DNA of 64,000 nucleotides from Pseudomonas costantinii (lineage in GTDB: Bacteria > Pseudomonadota > Gammaproteobacteria > Pseudomonadales > Pseudomonadaceae). The stretch is taken from NCBI RefSeq assembly GCF_001870435.1, contig NZ_MDDR01000037.1, positions 248,001 through 312,000 of the forward strand. The letters are read 5' to 3'. Numbering within the stretch: position 1 is the stretch's first letter; each line of letters begins with the position of its first letter. Made by a program: the position numbers and the translations under genes. Below the pieces are notes generated by a model. That model was not told the origin of the DNA. It saw nothing but the letters and a program-made list of their open reading frames with translations, and did no database searches. Positions 43,180 to 51,155 of this stretch are shown in pieces.

Positions 43180-44091
43180 ATGATTAAACAACGCACCCTG
43201 AAGAATATTATCCGTGCCACAGGTGTAGGTCTGCACTCCGGGGAGAAGGTATACCTGACCCTCAAACCTGCACCTGTCGACACCGGCATCGTGTTTGTTC
43301 GTGCCGACCTGGACCCTGTGGTGCAGATTCCTGCTCGCGCGGAAAACGTTGGCGAAACCACTATGTCGACCACATTGGTCAACGGTGACGTCAAAGTGGA
43401 CACGGTGGAGCACTTGCTCTCGGCCATGGCTGGCCTGGGCATCGATAACGCCTACGTCGAGCTCTCCGCGTCCGAAGTCCCCATCATGGATGGCAGCGCT
43501 GGTCCCTTCGTATTCTTGATTCAATCTGCCGGCCTGGAAGAACAGGACGCAGCCAAGAAGTTCATTCGCATTCTGCGGGAAGTGACAGTAGAAGATGGCG
43601 ACAAGCGCGCTACCTTCGTCCCGTTCGAAGGCTTTAAAGTGAGCTTTGAGATCGATTTCGATCACCCGGTATTCCGTGACCGCACCCAAAGTGCAAGCGT
43701 GGATTTTTCCAGCACTTCGTTCGTAAAAGAAGTCAGCCGCGCCCGTACCTTTGGTTTCATGAGTGACATCGAGTACCTGCGCAAGCACAACCTCGCACTC
43801 GGCGGTAGCGTTGAAAATGCCATCGTGGTCGACGCGGATGGTGTACTGAACGAAGACGGCCTTCGCTACGAAGACGAATTCGTGAAGCACAAGATCCTCG
43901 ATGCAATTGGTGACCTCTACCTGCTGGGCAATAGCCTGATAGGTGAGTTCAAAGGCTTCAAGTCGGGCCACGCCCTTAACAACCAGCTGCTGCGCAAGTT
44001 GATTGAGCAGACAGACGCTTGGGAAGTCGTGACCTTCGAAGATGCCAGCACTGCACCGATCTCTTACATGCGTCCCGTTGCGGCGGTGTAA
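43180..44091 (+). CDS. lpxC: LpxC: UDP-3-O-acyl-GlcNAc deacetylase
   Basis: 303 residues. Zinc and catalytic blocks: VDTVEHLLSAMAGLGIDNAY near 73-92 (His78) and HKILDAIGDLYLLG near 237-250 (His237, Asp241). It is the committed step of lipid A synthesis, soluble in the cytosol, and in many bacteria is controlled by proteolysis. It is the last gene before a terminator. Confidence 0.97.
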   Translation: MIKQRTLKNIIRATGVGLHSGEKVYLTLKPAPVDTGIVFVRADLDPVVQIPARAENVGETTMSTTLVNGDVKVDTVEHLLSAMAGLGIDNAYVELSASEVPIMDGSAGPFVFLIQSAGLEEQDAAKKFIRILREVTVEDGDKRATFVPFEGFKVSFEIDFDHPVFRDRTQSASVDFSSTSFVKEVSRARTFGFMSDIEYLRKHNLALGGSVENAIVVDADGVLNEDGLRYEDEFVKHKILDAIGDLYLLGNSLIGEFKGFKSGHALNNQLLRKLIEQTDAWEVVTFEDASTAPISYMRPVAAV

Positions 44092-44117
44092 GTAACAACT
44101 CTCTTTCTTTAGTTTTG

Positions 44118-44146
44118 AAAGGCTACCTTCGGGTGGCCTTTTTTTA
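44118..44146 (+). terminator. Rho-independent terminator after lpxC
   Basis: AAAGGCTACC-TTCG-GGTGGCCTTTTTTT: a short GC stem with a stable TTCG tetraloop and seven Ts, 27 bases after the lpxC stop. It marks the end of the dcw transcript and faces a convergent diguanylate cyclase gene. Confidence 0.9.
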
Positions 44147-44161
44147 TGCCTGTAAAAACGA

Positions 44162-45664
44162 CTATGGGTGGTCACGTAAGGGGCTAGCCTCGACTATGCG
44201 ATTTCGCCCCGTGTGCTTGGCCTCATACAGCGCCTGATCCGCGCTGAGCAGTAGCACTTCCAAAGACGTGCGACTGTGTTTATCCCAAGTACTCATGCCG
44301 ATGCTCACGGTAATCGGCCGCTCAGCACCGGTAACCCATGGCAAGTGCTCAACGCTGCTGCGGATTTGCTCGGCAATTACCCATGCGCCCTTGGTATCTG
44401 TATGCGGCAGTACTACCGCAAATTCTTCCCCGCCGTACCGAGCTGCCAGATCAGCAGGGCGACGGATGTTGTCTTCAATCACTTGGGCAACCGTGCGCAA
44501 TGCCTCGTCACCGCCTTGGTGGCCATGGCGGTCGTTAAACGCTTTGAAGTGGTCCACATCAATCATCAGCAGCGTCAGCGGCTCGCTCGAGCGCTGCGCG
44601 CGCTCCCATTCCAGGAGCAGGCGCTGGTCCAGGGTGCGACGGTTCGCCAGGCCTGTAAGAGCATCGGTGGCTGCCAGTTCTGACAGCACCTGTTCGGCGC
44701 GATGACGGCGGCGCAGTTCCTTGCTCAACATCCAGGACAGCCAAAGTAGACCACTGCACAGTACACACGCCGCAAGGCTGATCAGCAGTGCGGCTCGCGT
44801 CCATTGGGCGAAGACTTCATCGGTAGACAGCGCCACAGCCACAATCAGCGGCAAGCTGCCGACGCTGGAGAACGTATAGAGCCGCTCCTGGCGGTCGACG
44901 CTTGAGACACCACGAAAACTGCCGTCTCGCTCCTTGAGCATGCGCGCTACATTGGGCCGCAGGCTCAGGTCTTTGTCGACCATATCAGGCTCCAACATGG
45001 GTTGCTGCGCCAGCAGGATGCCTTGGTGGTTGATCAGGTTGATGGTGCTGTTGGTGCCGATATTCAGGCTGCTGAACAGCTGATGGAAGTACGACAGGCG
45101 CATGGAAGCCACCGCGACCCCCTGGAAACGTCCGTCCTGCGCAGAAATGCGGCGGCTGAATGCAATACGCCACTGGTCGTCACACTCGCAGCGCGCCATG
45201 AACGGTCGGCTGATATACAGCCCGATGTCAGGGTTTGTGCGATGAATCTGAAAGTAGTCACGGTCGGCAAAGTTACCGGCCTTGGGCGTGAGCAGCGAAG
45301 AGTCCGCGACGACCTCGCCATGGGCGTCCAGCAGCAGGATATCGCCCTTGTACGGCGCGGCGGCAGAGCGGTCGAACAGCACCAAATGACGGATGCTGGC
45401 CGAGACGTCTTGCAAGTCGTTGCGCTCGGTGGCGGAGATTAGGCCTTTGAGGGTCGTGTCGTAGAGTTCGACATTGCGCAGCACATCGGCATCGATCAGT
45501 TGGGTGATGTTGTTCGCGGTGCGTTGGGCGGTCCGCAGGGTATTGGCATGTTCACGAATCAGCAGGCCAGTCACGATCGCCACGATCAGCAGGACCGTGA
45601 GGACGCTGCCCAGAATCAGCAAGCGTTCCGGGCGACGTGTTGGGCGGGAGAGGCTCGGGCTCAT
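44162..45664 (-). CDS. Membrane diguanylate cyclase with Cache-type sensor (copy A)
   Basis: 500 residues. A first membrane helix (about 18-38), a periplasmic dCache-like sensor (about 40-295), a second helix near 300-320 and a GGDEF domain. The active site GGEEF is at 411-415 and a product-inhibition I-site RPAD sits at 402-405, exactly five residues before it, so it should be active and feedback controlled. It makes cyclic-di-GMP from GTP in response to a periplasmic ligand. The GGDEF half is nearly identical to copy B upstream. Start 45664 is chosen since earlier in-frame codons run into copy B. Confidence 0.88.
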   Translation of the reverse strand: MSPSLSRPTRRPERLLILGSVLTVLLIVAIVTGLLIREHANTLRTAQRTANNITQLIDADVLRNVELYDTTLKGLISATERNDLQDVSASIRHLVLFDRSAAAPYKGDILLLDAHGEVVADSSLLTPKAGNFADRDYFQIHRTNPDIGLYISRPFMARCECDDQWRIAFSRRISAQDGRFQGVAVASMRLSYFHQLFSSLNIGTNSTINLINHQGILLAQQPMLEPDMVDKDLSLRPNVARMLKERDGSFRGVSSVDRQERLYTFSSVGSLPLIVAVALSTDEVFAQWTRAALLISLAACVLCSGLLWLSWMLSKELRRRHRAEQVLSELAATDALTGLANRRTLDQRLLLEWERAQRSSEPLTLLMIDVDHFKAFNDRHGHQGGDEALRTVAQVIEDNIRRPADLAARYGGEEFAVVLPHTDTKGAWVIAEQIRSSVEHLPWVTGAERPITVSIGMSTWDKHSRTSLEVLLLSADQALYEAKHTGRNRIVEASPLRDHP

Positions 45665-45767
45665 CGGACTTACTTCTGCTTCGAGGATGCCAATAGCGTA
45701 GTACTTGTCAGGCTTTGCCGGGGACAGGTTGTTGATCGTTCCCGCCCAAGCATGGGAGCGATCAAGG

Positions 45768-47261
45768 TCAGGGCGTGGCCGCCTCCATGATCCGATTTCG
45801 CCCAGTGTGCTTGGCCTCATACAGCGCCTGATCTGCAGTGAGCAACAACCCCTCCAGTGATATGTGGCTGTGTTTATCCCACGTACTCATGCCAATACTC
45901 ACGGTAATCGGTCGTTCAGCGCCCGCTACCCGGGGCAAGTGCTCGACGCTGCTGCGGATAGACTCGGCAATTACCCAGGCGCCCTTGGCGTCGGTATGCG
46001 GCAGCACCACCGCAAATTCTTCCCCGCCATAACGTGCAGCCAGGTCGGCTGGGCGACGGATGTTGTCGTCGATCACCTGGGCCACAGTGCGCAATGCCTC
46101 GTCACCGCCGTGGTGGCCATGGCGGTCGTTGAAAGCCTTGAAGTGGTCTACGTCGATCATCAGCAGCGTCAGCGATTCGCTTGAGCGCTGCGCGCGGTCC
46201 CATTCCAGGCGCAAGCGCTGGTCCAGGGTGCGGCGGTTCGCCAGGCCGGTCAGGGCATCGGTGGCCGCGAGTTCTGACAGCACCTGTTCGGCGCGATGGC
46301 GGCGGCGCAGTTCCCGGCGCAGCATCCAGGTCAGCCATAACAGGCCAATGCAGAGCACGCCGGTGGCGCCACTGGTTAGCAGCGCGGCGCGTTTCCAGGG
46401 CGCGAACACATCCTCGCTGGACATAGCCACCACTACAATCAGCGGCAGCTCGCCCACATTAGTGAACGTAAAAAAACGCTCCATGCCGCTGATGGCGGAG
46501 ATAGCCTGGAAGCTGCCGTCGCCCTCGCGAAGCATGCGCTTGAAATTGGGGCGATCGCTTAAGTCCTTATTAATCATGTCGCTTTCCAGCAACGGTTGCT
46601 GGGCCAGGAGAATGCCCTGGGTGTTCAGCAGGTTGACGGTGCTGCCATTACCGATGGTGAGGCGGTTGAACAACTGATCGAAATACGCCAGGCGCATCGT
46701 CGCCACGGCCACACCGGCAAACTCGCCGTTGGGCCCCGCTACTCGGCGACTGAATGCAAGGCGCCACACTTGATCGCAGTCGCAGTGGATCTTGAACGGG
46801 CGGCTGATAAACAGTCCCGCCTGACTATTTTGTTTATGGGCCTGGAAGTAATCACGGTTGGCGAAGTTGCGCGGCGTAGGCCGCAGGGTCGAGGAGTCGG
46901 CAATCACCGCGCCATTGGCGTCCAGCAATAGCACTTCGCCTTTGAAGGGCGCCGCGGTGGATTGATCAAACTGCACCAGGTGTTGGATATCCGGGGACAC
47001 CTGCGTCAAGTCTTTGCGGGTGGTGGCCACAATCAAACCCTGTAAGGCCATATCGTAGAGTTCAACGTTGCGCAGTACATCGGCGTTGATCAGTTGGGTG
47101 ATGTTGGTGGTTGCGCGCTTGGCCGCCTGCAGGGTGCTGGCGTGTTCACGGATCAACAACGCAGCGACGATAACTACAATCAGCGTGACAGTGAGGCCAC
47201 TGCCCAGAATCAGCAGAAGCTCTGGGCGTGCAGGCAGGGTACGAGTGCGGGGTTGGCTCAT
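45768..47261 (-). CDS. Membrane diguanylate cyclase with Cache-type sensor (copy B)
   Basis: 497 residues with the same plan as copy A: membrane helix near 15-36, dCache-like periplasmic domain, second helix, then GGDEF with GGEEF and the RPAD I-site five residues before it. The two proteins are close paralogues, with the catalytic half much more alike than the sensor half. The sensors share the opening INADVLRNVELYDMALQGLI and FISRPF blocks. About 100 bases separate the genes, so they may be one transcript. The signal sensed is not known. Confidence 0.88.
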   Translation of the reverse strand: MSQPRTRTLPARPELLLILGSGLTVTLIVVIVAALLIREHASTLQAAKRATTNITQLINADVLRNVELYDMALQGLIVATTRKDLTQVSPDIQHLVQFDQSTAAPFKGEVLLLDANGAVIADSSTLRPTPRNFANRDYFQAHKQNSQAGLFISRPFKIHCDCDQVWRLAFSRRVAGPNGEFAGVAVATMRLAYFDQLFNRLTIGNGSTVNLLNTQGILLAQQPLLESDMINKDLSDRPNFKRMLREGDGSFQAISAISGMERFFTFTNVGELPLIVVVAMSSEDVFAPWKRAALLTSGATGVLCIGLLWLTWMLRRELRRRHRAEQVLSELAATDALTGLANRRTLDQRLRLEWDRAQRSSESLTLLMIDVDHFKAFNDRHGHHGGDEALRTVAQVIDDNIRRPADLAARYGGEEFAVVLPHTDAKGAWVIAESIRSSVEHLPRVAGAERPITVSIGMSTWDKHSHISLEGLLLTADQALYEAKHTGRNRIMEAATP

Positions 47262-47346
47262 CGCGCAGACTTCAGCAGGAAGATGCTGGCAGTTTAGATC
47301 TACGCGATGAAAATTAAATCATTGGTTAATAAGAAATATCAGCTCG

Positions 47347-48669
47347 TTAGAACACGTTAATCGGGTAGTCCACGATCACCCGGTATTCATCCACGTCCCG
47401 ATCCACTGCCGAGTAGCCATTGCTCCCCCGGTTAGTCGCCCATTGCAGACGCACAGCCAAATCCTTGGCCTTGCCGCCCTGCACCACGTACTTCACGTCG
47501 ATATCCCGTTCCCAATGCTTGGCGTCCTTGCCATCGGCGCTGTACCAGGTGCTGTAGCCGCGGCTGTTTGGGGCGACCTTGGTCAGGTCGGTCTTGCCGC
47601 TGATATAGGAGACGGCGGACGTCAGACCGGGCAGGCCGAGGCCAGCGAAATCATAGGCGTACTTGAGTTTCCACGAGCGCTCGTTAGGGCCGTTGAAGTC
47701 CGAGTATTGCTGGGAGTTGTCCAGGTAGATGCTGTCACCCTGGGTGATGTAGTCGAACGGTGTGTTGCCGTTGACCCGCTGGTAGGCGGCGGTGACGCTG
47801 TGGTTACCCACTCCCACGGTGAAATGCAGGCTGTAGGTGTTGTTATTGATGTTGCCCAGCAGCGACTGCCCGGTGTCTTGGGTGTGGTAGTAGTGCAGGC
47901 CTGGGTTGAGACTGACCAAGTCGTTCAGCGCGTAGGTGTAATCCAGGTCGTAGTAGTACTGATGCCATACATTTTTCAGTTCGGAGGCGTACAGGTTACT
48001 GGTCAGGCCCGGAACACCACTGAATGACACGCCGGCCCAATTCAGGTGCTGATTGTCGGCGTGGTCCGGCAGCGTACCGTAGCTGGTGCCGATGCGCCGG
48101 TGGCCGCTCTGGTTGTAGAGCTTGGTGAAGCTGGCCTGGCCACCTTCGATCATCCAACCGTCGAAGCTGTGGTTGGTCAGGCTCACGCCACGAAAGGTCT
48201 GCGGCAACATACGGGTCATGCCGCCGGCGATCACCGGGTTATTGAGGAACAGGTCGCCAGCTTTCAGCTCAGTGTCGAAGGCGCGCATTTTCAAGGTGCC
48301 GCCTGCGGTGGAGAACGATCCCGGAGCTTTGCCGTTGCCGGAGCCCACGGGCAGGATGCTGGAGCCGTCGGTGCCGCCACCGCCGTCAAGCTTGAGGCCG
48401 AGCATGGCATTGACGTCCAGGCCAAAACCGACCGTACCCTGGGTGTAGCCGGATTCGAAGGTGCCGATAAAGCCCTGGCCCCATTCCTTGCTGTCATCGG
48501 TGTGAATGTCGCGCCGGTCGCGGTTCATGTAGTAGTTGCGGGTATTGATCTTGAGGCTTGAGCCTTCGATGAAACCGTCGGTGGGAGTGGTGTCTGCCGC
48601 GTGGGCGAAAGGGGCGATCGTTGCTGCAATCGCTAGGAATAACGGGGTGAACGTCAGCGAGTTCTTCAC
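47347..48669 (-). CDS. OprD-family outer-membrane porin
   Basis: 440 residues with a 24-residue signal peptide (cut after FAHA-ADTTP). Family wording is clear: GFIEGSSLKINTRNYYMNRD, then GQGFIGTFESGYTQGTVGFG, and the C-terminal strand ends VDYPINVF with terminal Phe. OprD porins are 18-strand barrels that take up small carboxylates, basic amino acids or peptides. The GGGGGTDGSS loop in the first third is specific to subgroups; the substrate cannot be told. GTG start at 48669 after AAAGGAGCTCC. Confidence 0.88.
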   Translation of the reverse strand: MKNSLTFTPLFLAIAATIAPFAHAADTTPTDGFIEGSSLKINTRNYYMNRDRRDIHTDDSKEWGQGFIGTFESGYTQGTVGFGLDVNAMLGLKLDGGGGTDGSSILPVGSGNGKAPGSFSTAGGTLKMRAFDTELKAGDLFLNNPVIAGGMTRMLPQTFRGVSLTNHSFDGWMIEGGQASFTKLYNQSGHRRIGTSYGTLPDHADNQHLNWAGVSFSGVPGLTSNLYASELKNVWHQYYYDLDYTYALNDLVSLNPGLHYYHTQDTGQSLLGNINNNTYSLHFTVGVGNHSVTAAYQRVNGNTPFDYITQGDSIYLDNSQQYSDFNGPNERSWKLKYAYDFAGLGLPGLTSAVSYISGKTDLTKVAPNSRGYSTWYSADGKDAKHWERDIDVKYVVQGGKAKDLAVRLQWATNRGSNGYSAVDRDVDEYRVIVDYPINVF

Positions 48670-48737
48670 CGGTGGAGCTCCTTTGGGTCAATCGAAAACG
48701 GCCAATGTCGTGGGGTGTGCCTGGCCTTTTTTATGGC

Positions 48738-48766
48738 AAAAAAAAGCCGCTGAAGTCAGCGGCTTT
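48738..48766 (-). terminator. Intrinsic terminator just upstream of the oprD-type gene
   Basis: Read on the minus strand, AAAGCCGCTGA and TCAGCGGCTTT make an 11-bp stem with a 2-base loop, followed by TTTTTTTT. It lies only 69 bases before the porin start codon. Either it ends the transcript of the two-component system upstream (stop at 49115), with the porin promoter squeezed in after it, or it is an attenuator in the porin leader. Confidence 0.8.
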
Positions 48767-48948
48767 AAGACAGATTCCCAGTGTAGAGCCCTGGAAATAA
48801 GTCGAGGGGAATTGGGGTGAGCGGGGTAGCTGTCTTTGCCGTCGCGCTCATCGGTGCGTCAAAGTAACGCAGGTGGGCGGTGTGATATAGAGTGTAACAA
48901 GATAATGACTGTTGCCCAAATCGCAACAGTTTGAGTGGGTGGGGTCTT

Positions 48949-49106
48949 GTGTGGGAGCTGGTTCAGCGGGCACACCGAGCCACAGCGAGGTGCCGAGTGG
49001 TGGGGCAAGAGCCTTTTGGTTACTTTTGGGCTCCTTTCAAAAGTGACCCGCTGTAAAAGCGGAACCGATATCCGCCATCACAAAAATAACGGATATGCAC
49101 ACCGCC
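48949..49106 (+). repeat. Dispersed intergenic repeat, copy A, with truncated REP
   Basis: A REP fragment (TGTGGGAGCTG) at 48949-48960 runs into about 140 bases that are shared with the outer arms of the palindrome at 61.6-62.4 kb. Shared landmarks in order: GCGGGCACACCGAGC, GAGGTGCCGAGTGGTGGGGC, TTTTGGTTACTTTTG, TTCAAAAGTGACCCGCTGTA and AACGGATATG. The right end reaches to within about ten bases of the sensor-kinase stop. The rest of the 445-base gap (48670-49114) holds the terminator above and no gene. Confidence 0.8.
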
Positions 49107-49114
49107 AAGCGGCA

Positions 49115-50479
49115 TCACACCGGCAACGTAATGCCAAACGTATTCCCACCCCCATCACTGCGCACAAACACATCCCCCCCATGCATCAACGCAATCGCCT
49201 TGACGATCGCCAGCCCCAACCCATGATTCGCCCCACTGTTGCTACGCGACGCATCCACCCGATAAAACCGTTCAAACAGCCGTGGCAAATGCTCGCTGGC
49301 AATCTCATCGCCGGGGTTGGTCACTCCAATCGCCACCTGATGGTTCTGCACTTCAATGCTCACATCGATGACCTGCCCCGGCGCGGTGTGCTGCACCGCA
49401 TTGCTCAGCAGGTTGATCAGTGCGCGGCGCAGGTGGGCTTTTTCGATATGCACCAAGGCATCCCCACGTACCCGAACTTTGACCTGGGCGTCCTCGAGGA
49501 TGAAGTCCAAATAATCGAGGGTGGTCGCCACTTCATCAGCCAGGGAGCTCTCGATCAGCTTGGTAGCCTTACTGCCTTGGTCGGCGCTGGCGAGGAACAA
49601 CATGTCGTTGATGATCGAACGCAAGCGTTCCAGCTCTTCAAGGTTGGATTGCAGCACCTCGAAATAATGCTCGGCCGAGCGCCCACGCGTCAGTGCCACT
49701 TGGGTCTGGCCGATCAAGTTAGTCAGCGGTGAACGCAGTTCGTGAGCCACATCGGCGTTGAACGATTCTAAACGCGAATAGGCCTGTTCCACCCGATCAA
49801 GCGTGGAGTTGAACGAATTGACGAACTGGCTCAGTTCCGGTGGCAACGGCGACAGGTGCAAGCGCCCGGAGAGTTTTGGCGGCGCGAGTTTCTGCGCTTC
49901 ATCCGAGAGTTTGCCCAACGGCTTGAGGCCGATGCGTGAGACCCAGAACCCCAGCAGCGCCGCCAGCACCACGCCGACAAATGCCAGGCTGATCAAGGCG
50001 ATCAGCAGTTGGTGCTGGGTCGCGCGAAAGTTCTCGGTGTCGATGGCAATCATGAAGCGCATGGGCGGGCGTTGTTCTTTGGCTGGGAACTGGCTCACCA
50101 GCACCTTGAACGGGTATTCACGCCCCGGCAGGCGCAAGTCACGCTTGCCGGTCGGCCCTTCGGCGAAGGCGCGAATCTGCGCATCGGGGTCGCCGTATTC
50201 GTAAGTAGGGTCACTGCTGACTACCCAGAACCGGATGCGCTTGTCTTCTTCACTCAACAGCTTGAGCTTGGCGGTGATTTTTGCCCAATGGTCCGGTGTG
50301 CCGAAGCGATTAACCGAAGATTCCAGCACGCTGTAGCGCGCATCCAACTCGGCGCCCGGCAACAACCCCAGGCCCCGGTCCACCTGCTGGTACAGCGCGC
50401 CGCCGATCAACACGAAGATCAACAGCGCCACCAGGGTGAACATGCCACTCAGGCGCAAGGCAATGGAGTTAGCCGACAC
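49115..50479 (-). CDS. Sensor histidine kinase of the heavy-metal type (CusS/CopS-like)
   Basis: 454 residues. Two membrane helices (about 13-33 and 160-185) flank a periplasmic sensor, then HAMP. The H box is FNADVAHELRSPLTNLIGQ, the N box LINLLSNAVQHT and the G box GLGLAIVKAI. It follows the plan of the CusS/IrlS/CopS group. GTG at 50479 is chosen because CTGGAGAACCGCA precedes it and it overlaps the regulator gene by 11 bases. It should phosphorylate the regulator encoded just upstream. Confidence 0.85.
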   Translation of the reverse strand: MSANSIALRLSGMFTLVALLIFVLIGGALYQQVDRGLGLLPGAELDARYSVLESSVNRFGTPDHWAKITAKLKLLSEEDKRIRFWVVSSDPTYEYGDPDAQIRAFAEGPTGKRDLRLPGREYPFKVLVSQFPAKEQRPPMRFMIAIDTENFRATQHQLLIALISLAFVGVVLAALLGFWVSRIGLKPLGKLSDEAQKLAPPKLSGRLHLSPLPPELSQFVNSFNSTLDRVEQAYSRLESFNADVAHELRSPLTNLIGQTQVALTRGRSAEHYFEVLQSNLEELERLRSIINDMLFLASADQGSKATKLIESSLADEVATTLDYLDFILEDAQVKVRVRGDALVHIEKAHLRRALINLLSNAVQHTAPGQVIDVSIEVQNHQVAIGVTNPGDEIASEHLPRLFERFYRVDASRSNSGANHGLGLAIVKAIALMHGGDVFVRSDGGGNTFGITLPV

Positions 50480-51146
50480 TGCGGTTCTCCAGCACGTAGC
50501 CCATGCCGCGAATGGTGTGCAACAGCTTATGCTCGAATGGCCCATCGAGCTTGGCGCGCAGGCGTTTGATCGCCACTTCGACTACGTTGGCGTCGCTGTC
50601 GAAATTGATGTCCCAGACCATTTCTGCAATCGCGGTTTTGGACAGGATCTCGCCTTGGCGTCGCGCCAACACGCTGAGCAGCGAGAACTCCTTGGCAGTC
50701 AGGTCCAGGCGCAGGCCGTTGCGACTGGCCTTGCGGCTGATCAGGTCGATCCACAGATCAGCGACGGTGACCTGCACCGGTTCATGGCCGCCGCTACGGC
50801 GGGTCAGCGCTTGCAGGCGCGCCACCAATTCCAGGAAGGAAAACGGCTTGCCCAAGTAATCATCAGCGCCTTCGCGCAGGCCGCGAATGCGATCTTCCAC
50901 GCGTTCGCGGGCGGTGAGCATGATCACCGGCGTCTGCTTGCGCGCACGCAGCGCACGCAATACGCCAAAGCCGTCGAGGCCGGGCAGCATCACGTCGAGC
51001 ACGATCACCGCGTAATCGTTTTCCAACGCCAGGTGCAGACCCTCGATGCCTTCGCGCGCCACATCGACGGTGTAGCCTTGCTCCGTCAAACCGCGGTGCA
51101 GGTAGTCTGCGGTTTTTTCTTCATCTTCAATAATCAGGACGCGCAT
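50469..51146 (-). CDS. OmpR-family response regulator (CusR/CopR-like)
   Basis: 225 residues. The receiver domain has its acidic pocket in LIIEDEE, phospho-acceptor Asp51 (VIVLDVMLPG) and the conserved Lys in LGKPF. The winged-helix DNA-binding domain follows, with AIKRLRAKLDG and a final HTIRGMGYVLE. It belongs to the metal-type regulators CusR, CopR and IrlR, which bind TGACA/TGTCA boxes. A matching 18-bp palindrome lies before the operon at 55495-55512. It is 9 bases after the RND gene. Confidence 0.88.
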   Translation of the reverse strand: MRVLIIEDEEKTADYLHRGLTEQGYTVDVAREGIEGLHLALENDYAVIVLDVMLPGLDGFGVLRALRARKQTPVIMLTARERVEDRIRGLREGADDYLGKPFSFLELVARLQALTRRSGGHEPVQVTVADLWIDLISRKASRNGLRLDLTAKEFSLLSVLARRQGEILSKTAIAEMVWDINFDSDANVVEVAIKRLRAKLDGPFEHKLLHTIRGMGYVLENRSVG

Positions 51147-51155
51147 GACCCCGCC

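Noticed and set aside
48935..49732. ORF of 265 codons opposite the sensor-kinase gene
   Set aside because: It begins in the dispersed repeat and continues as the antisense shadow of the kinase, with no domain of its own.
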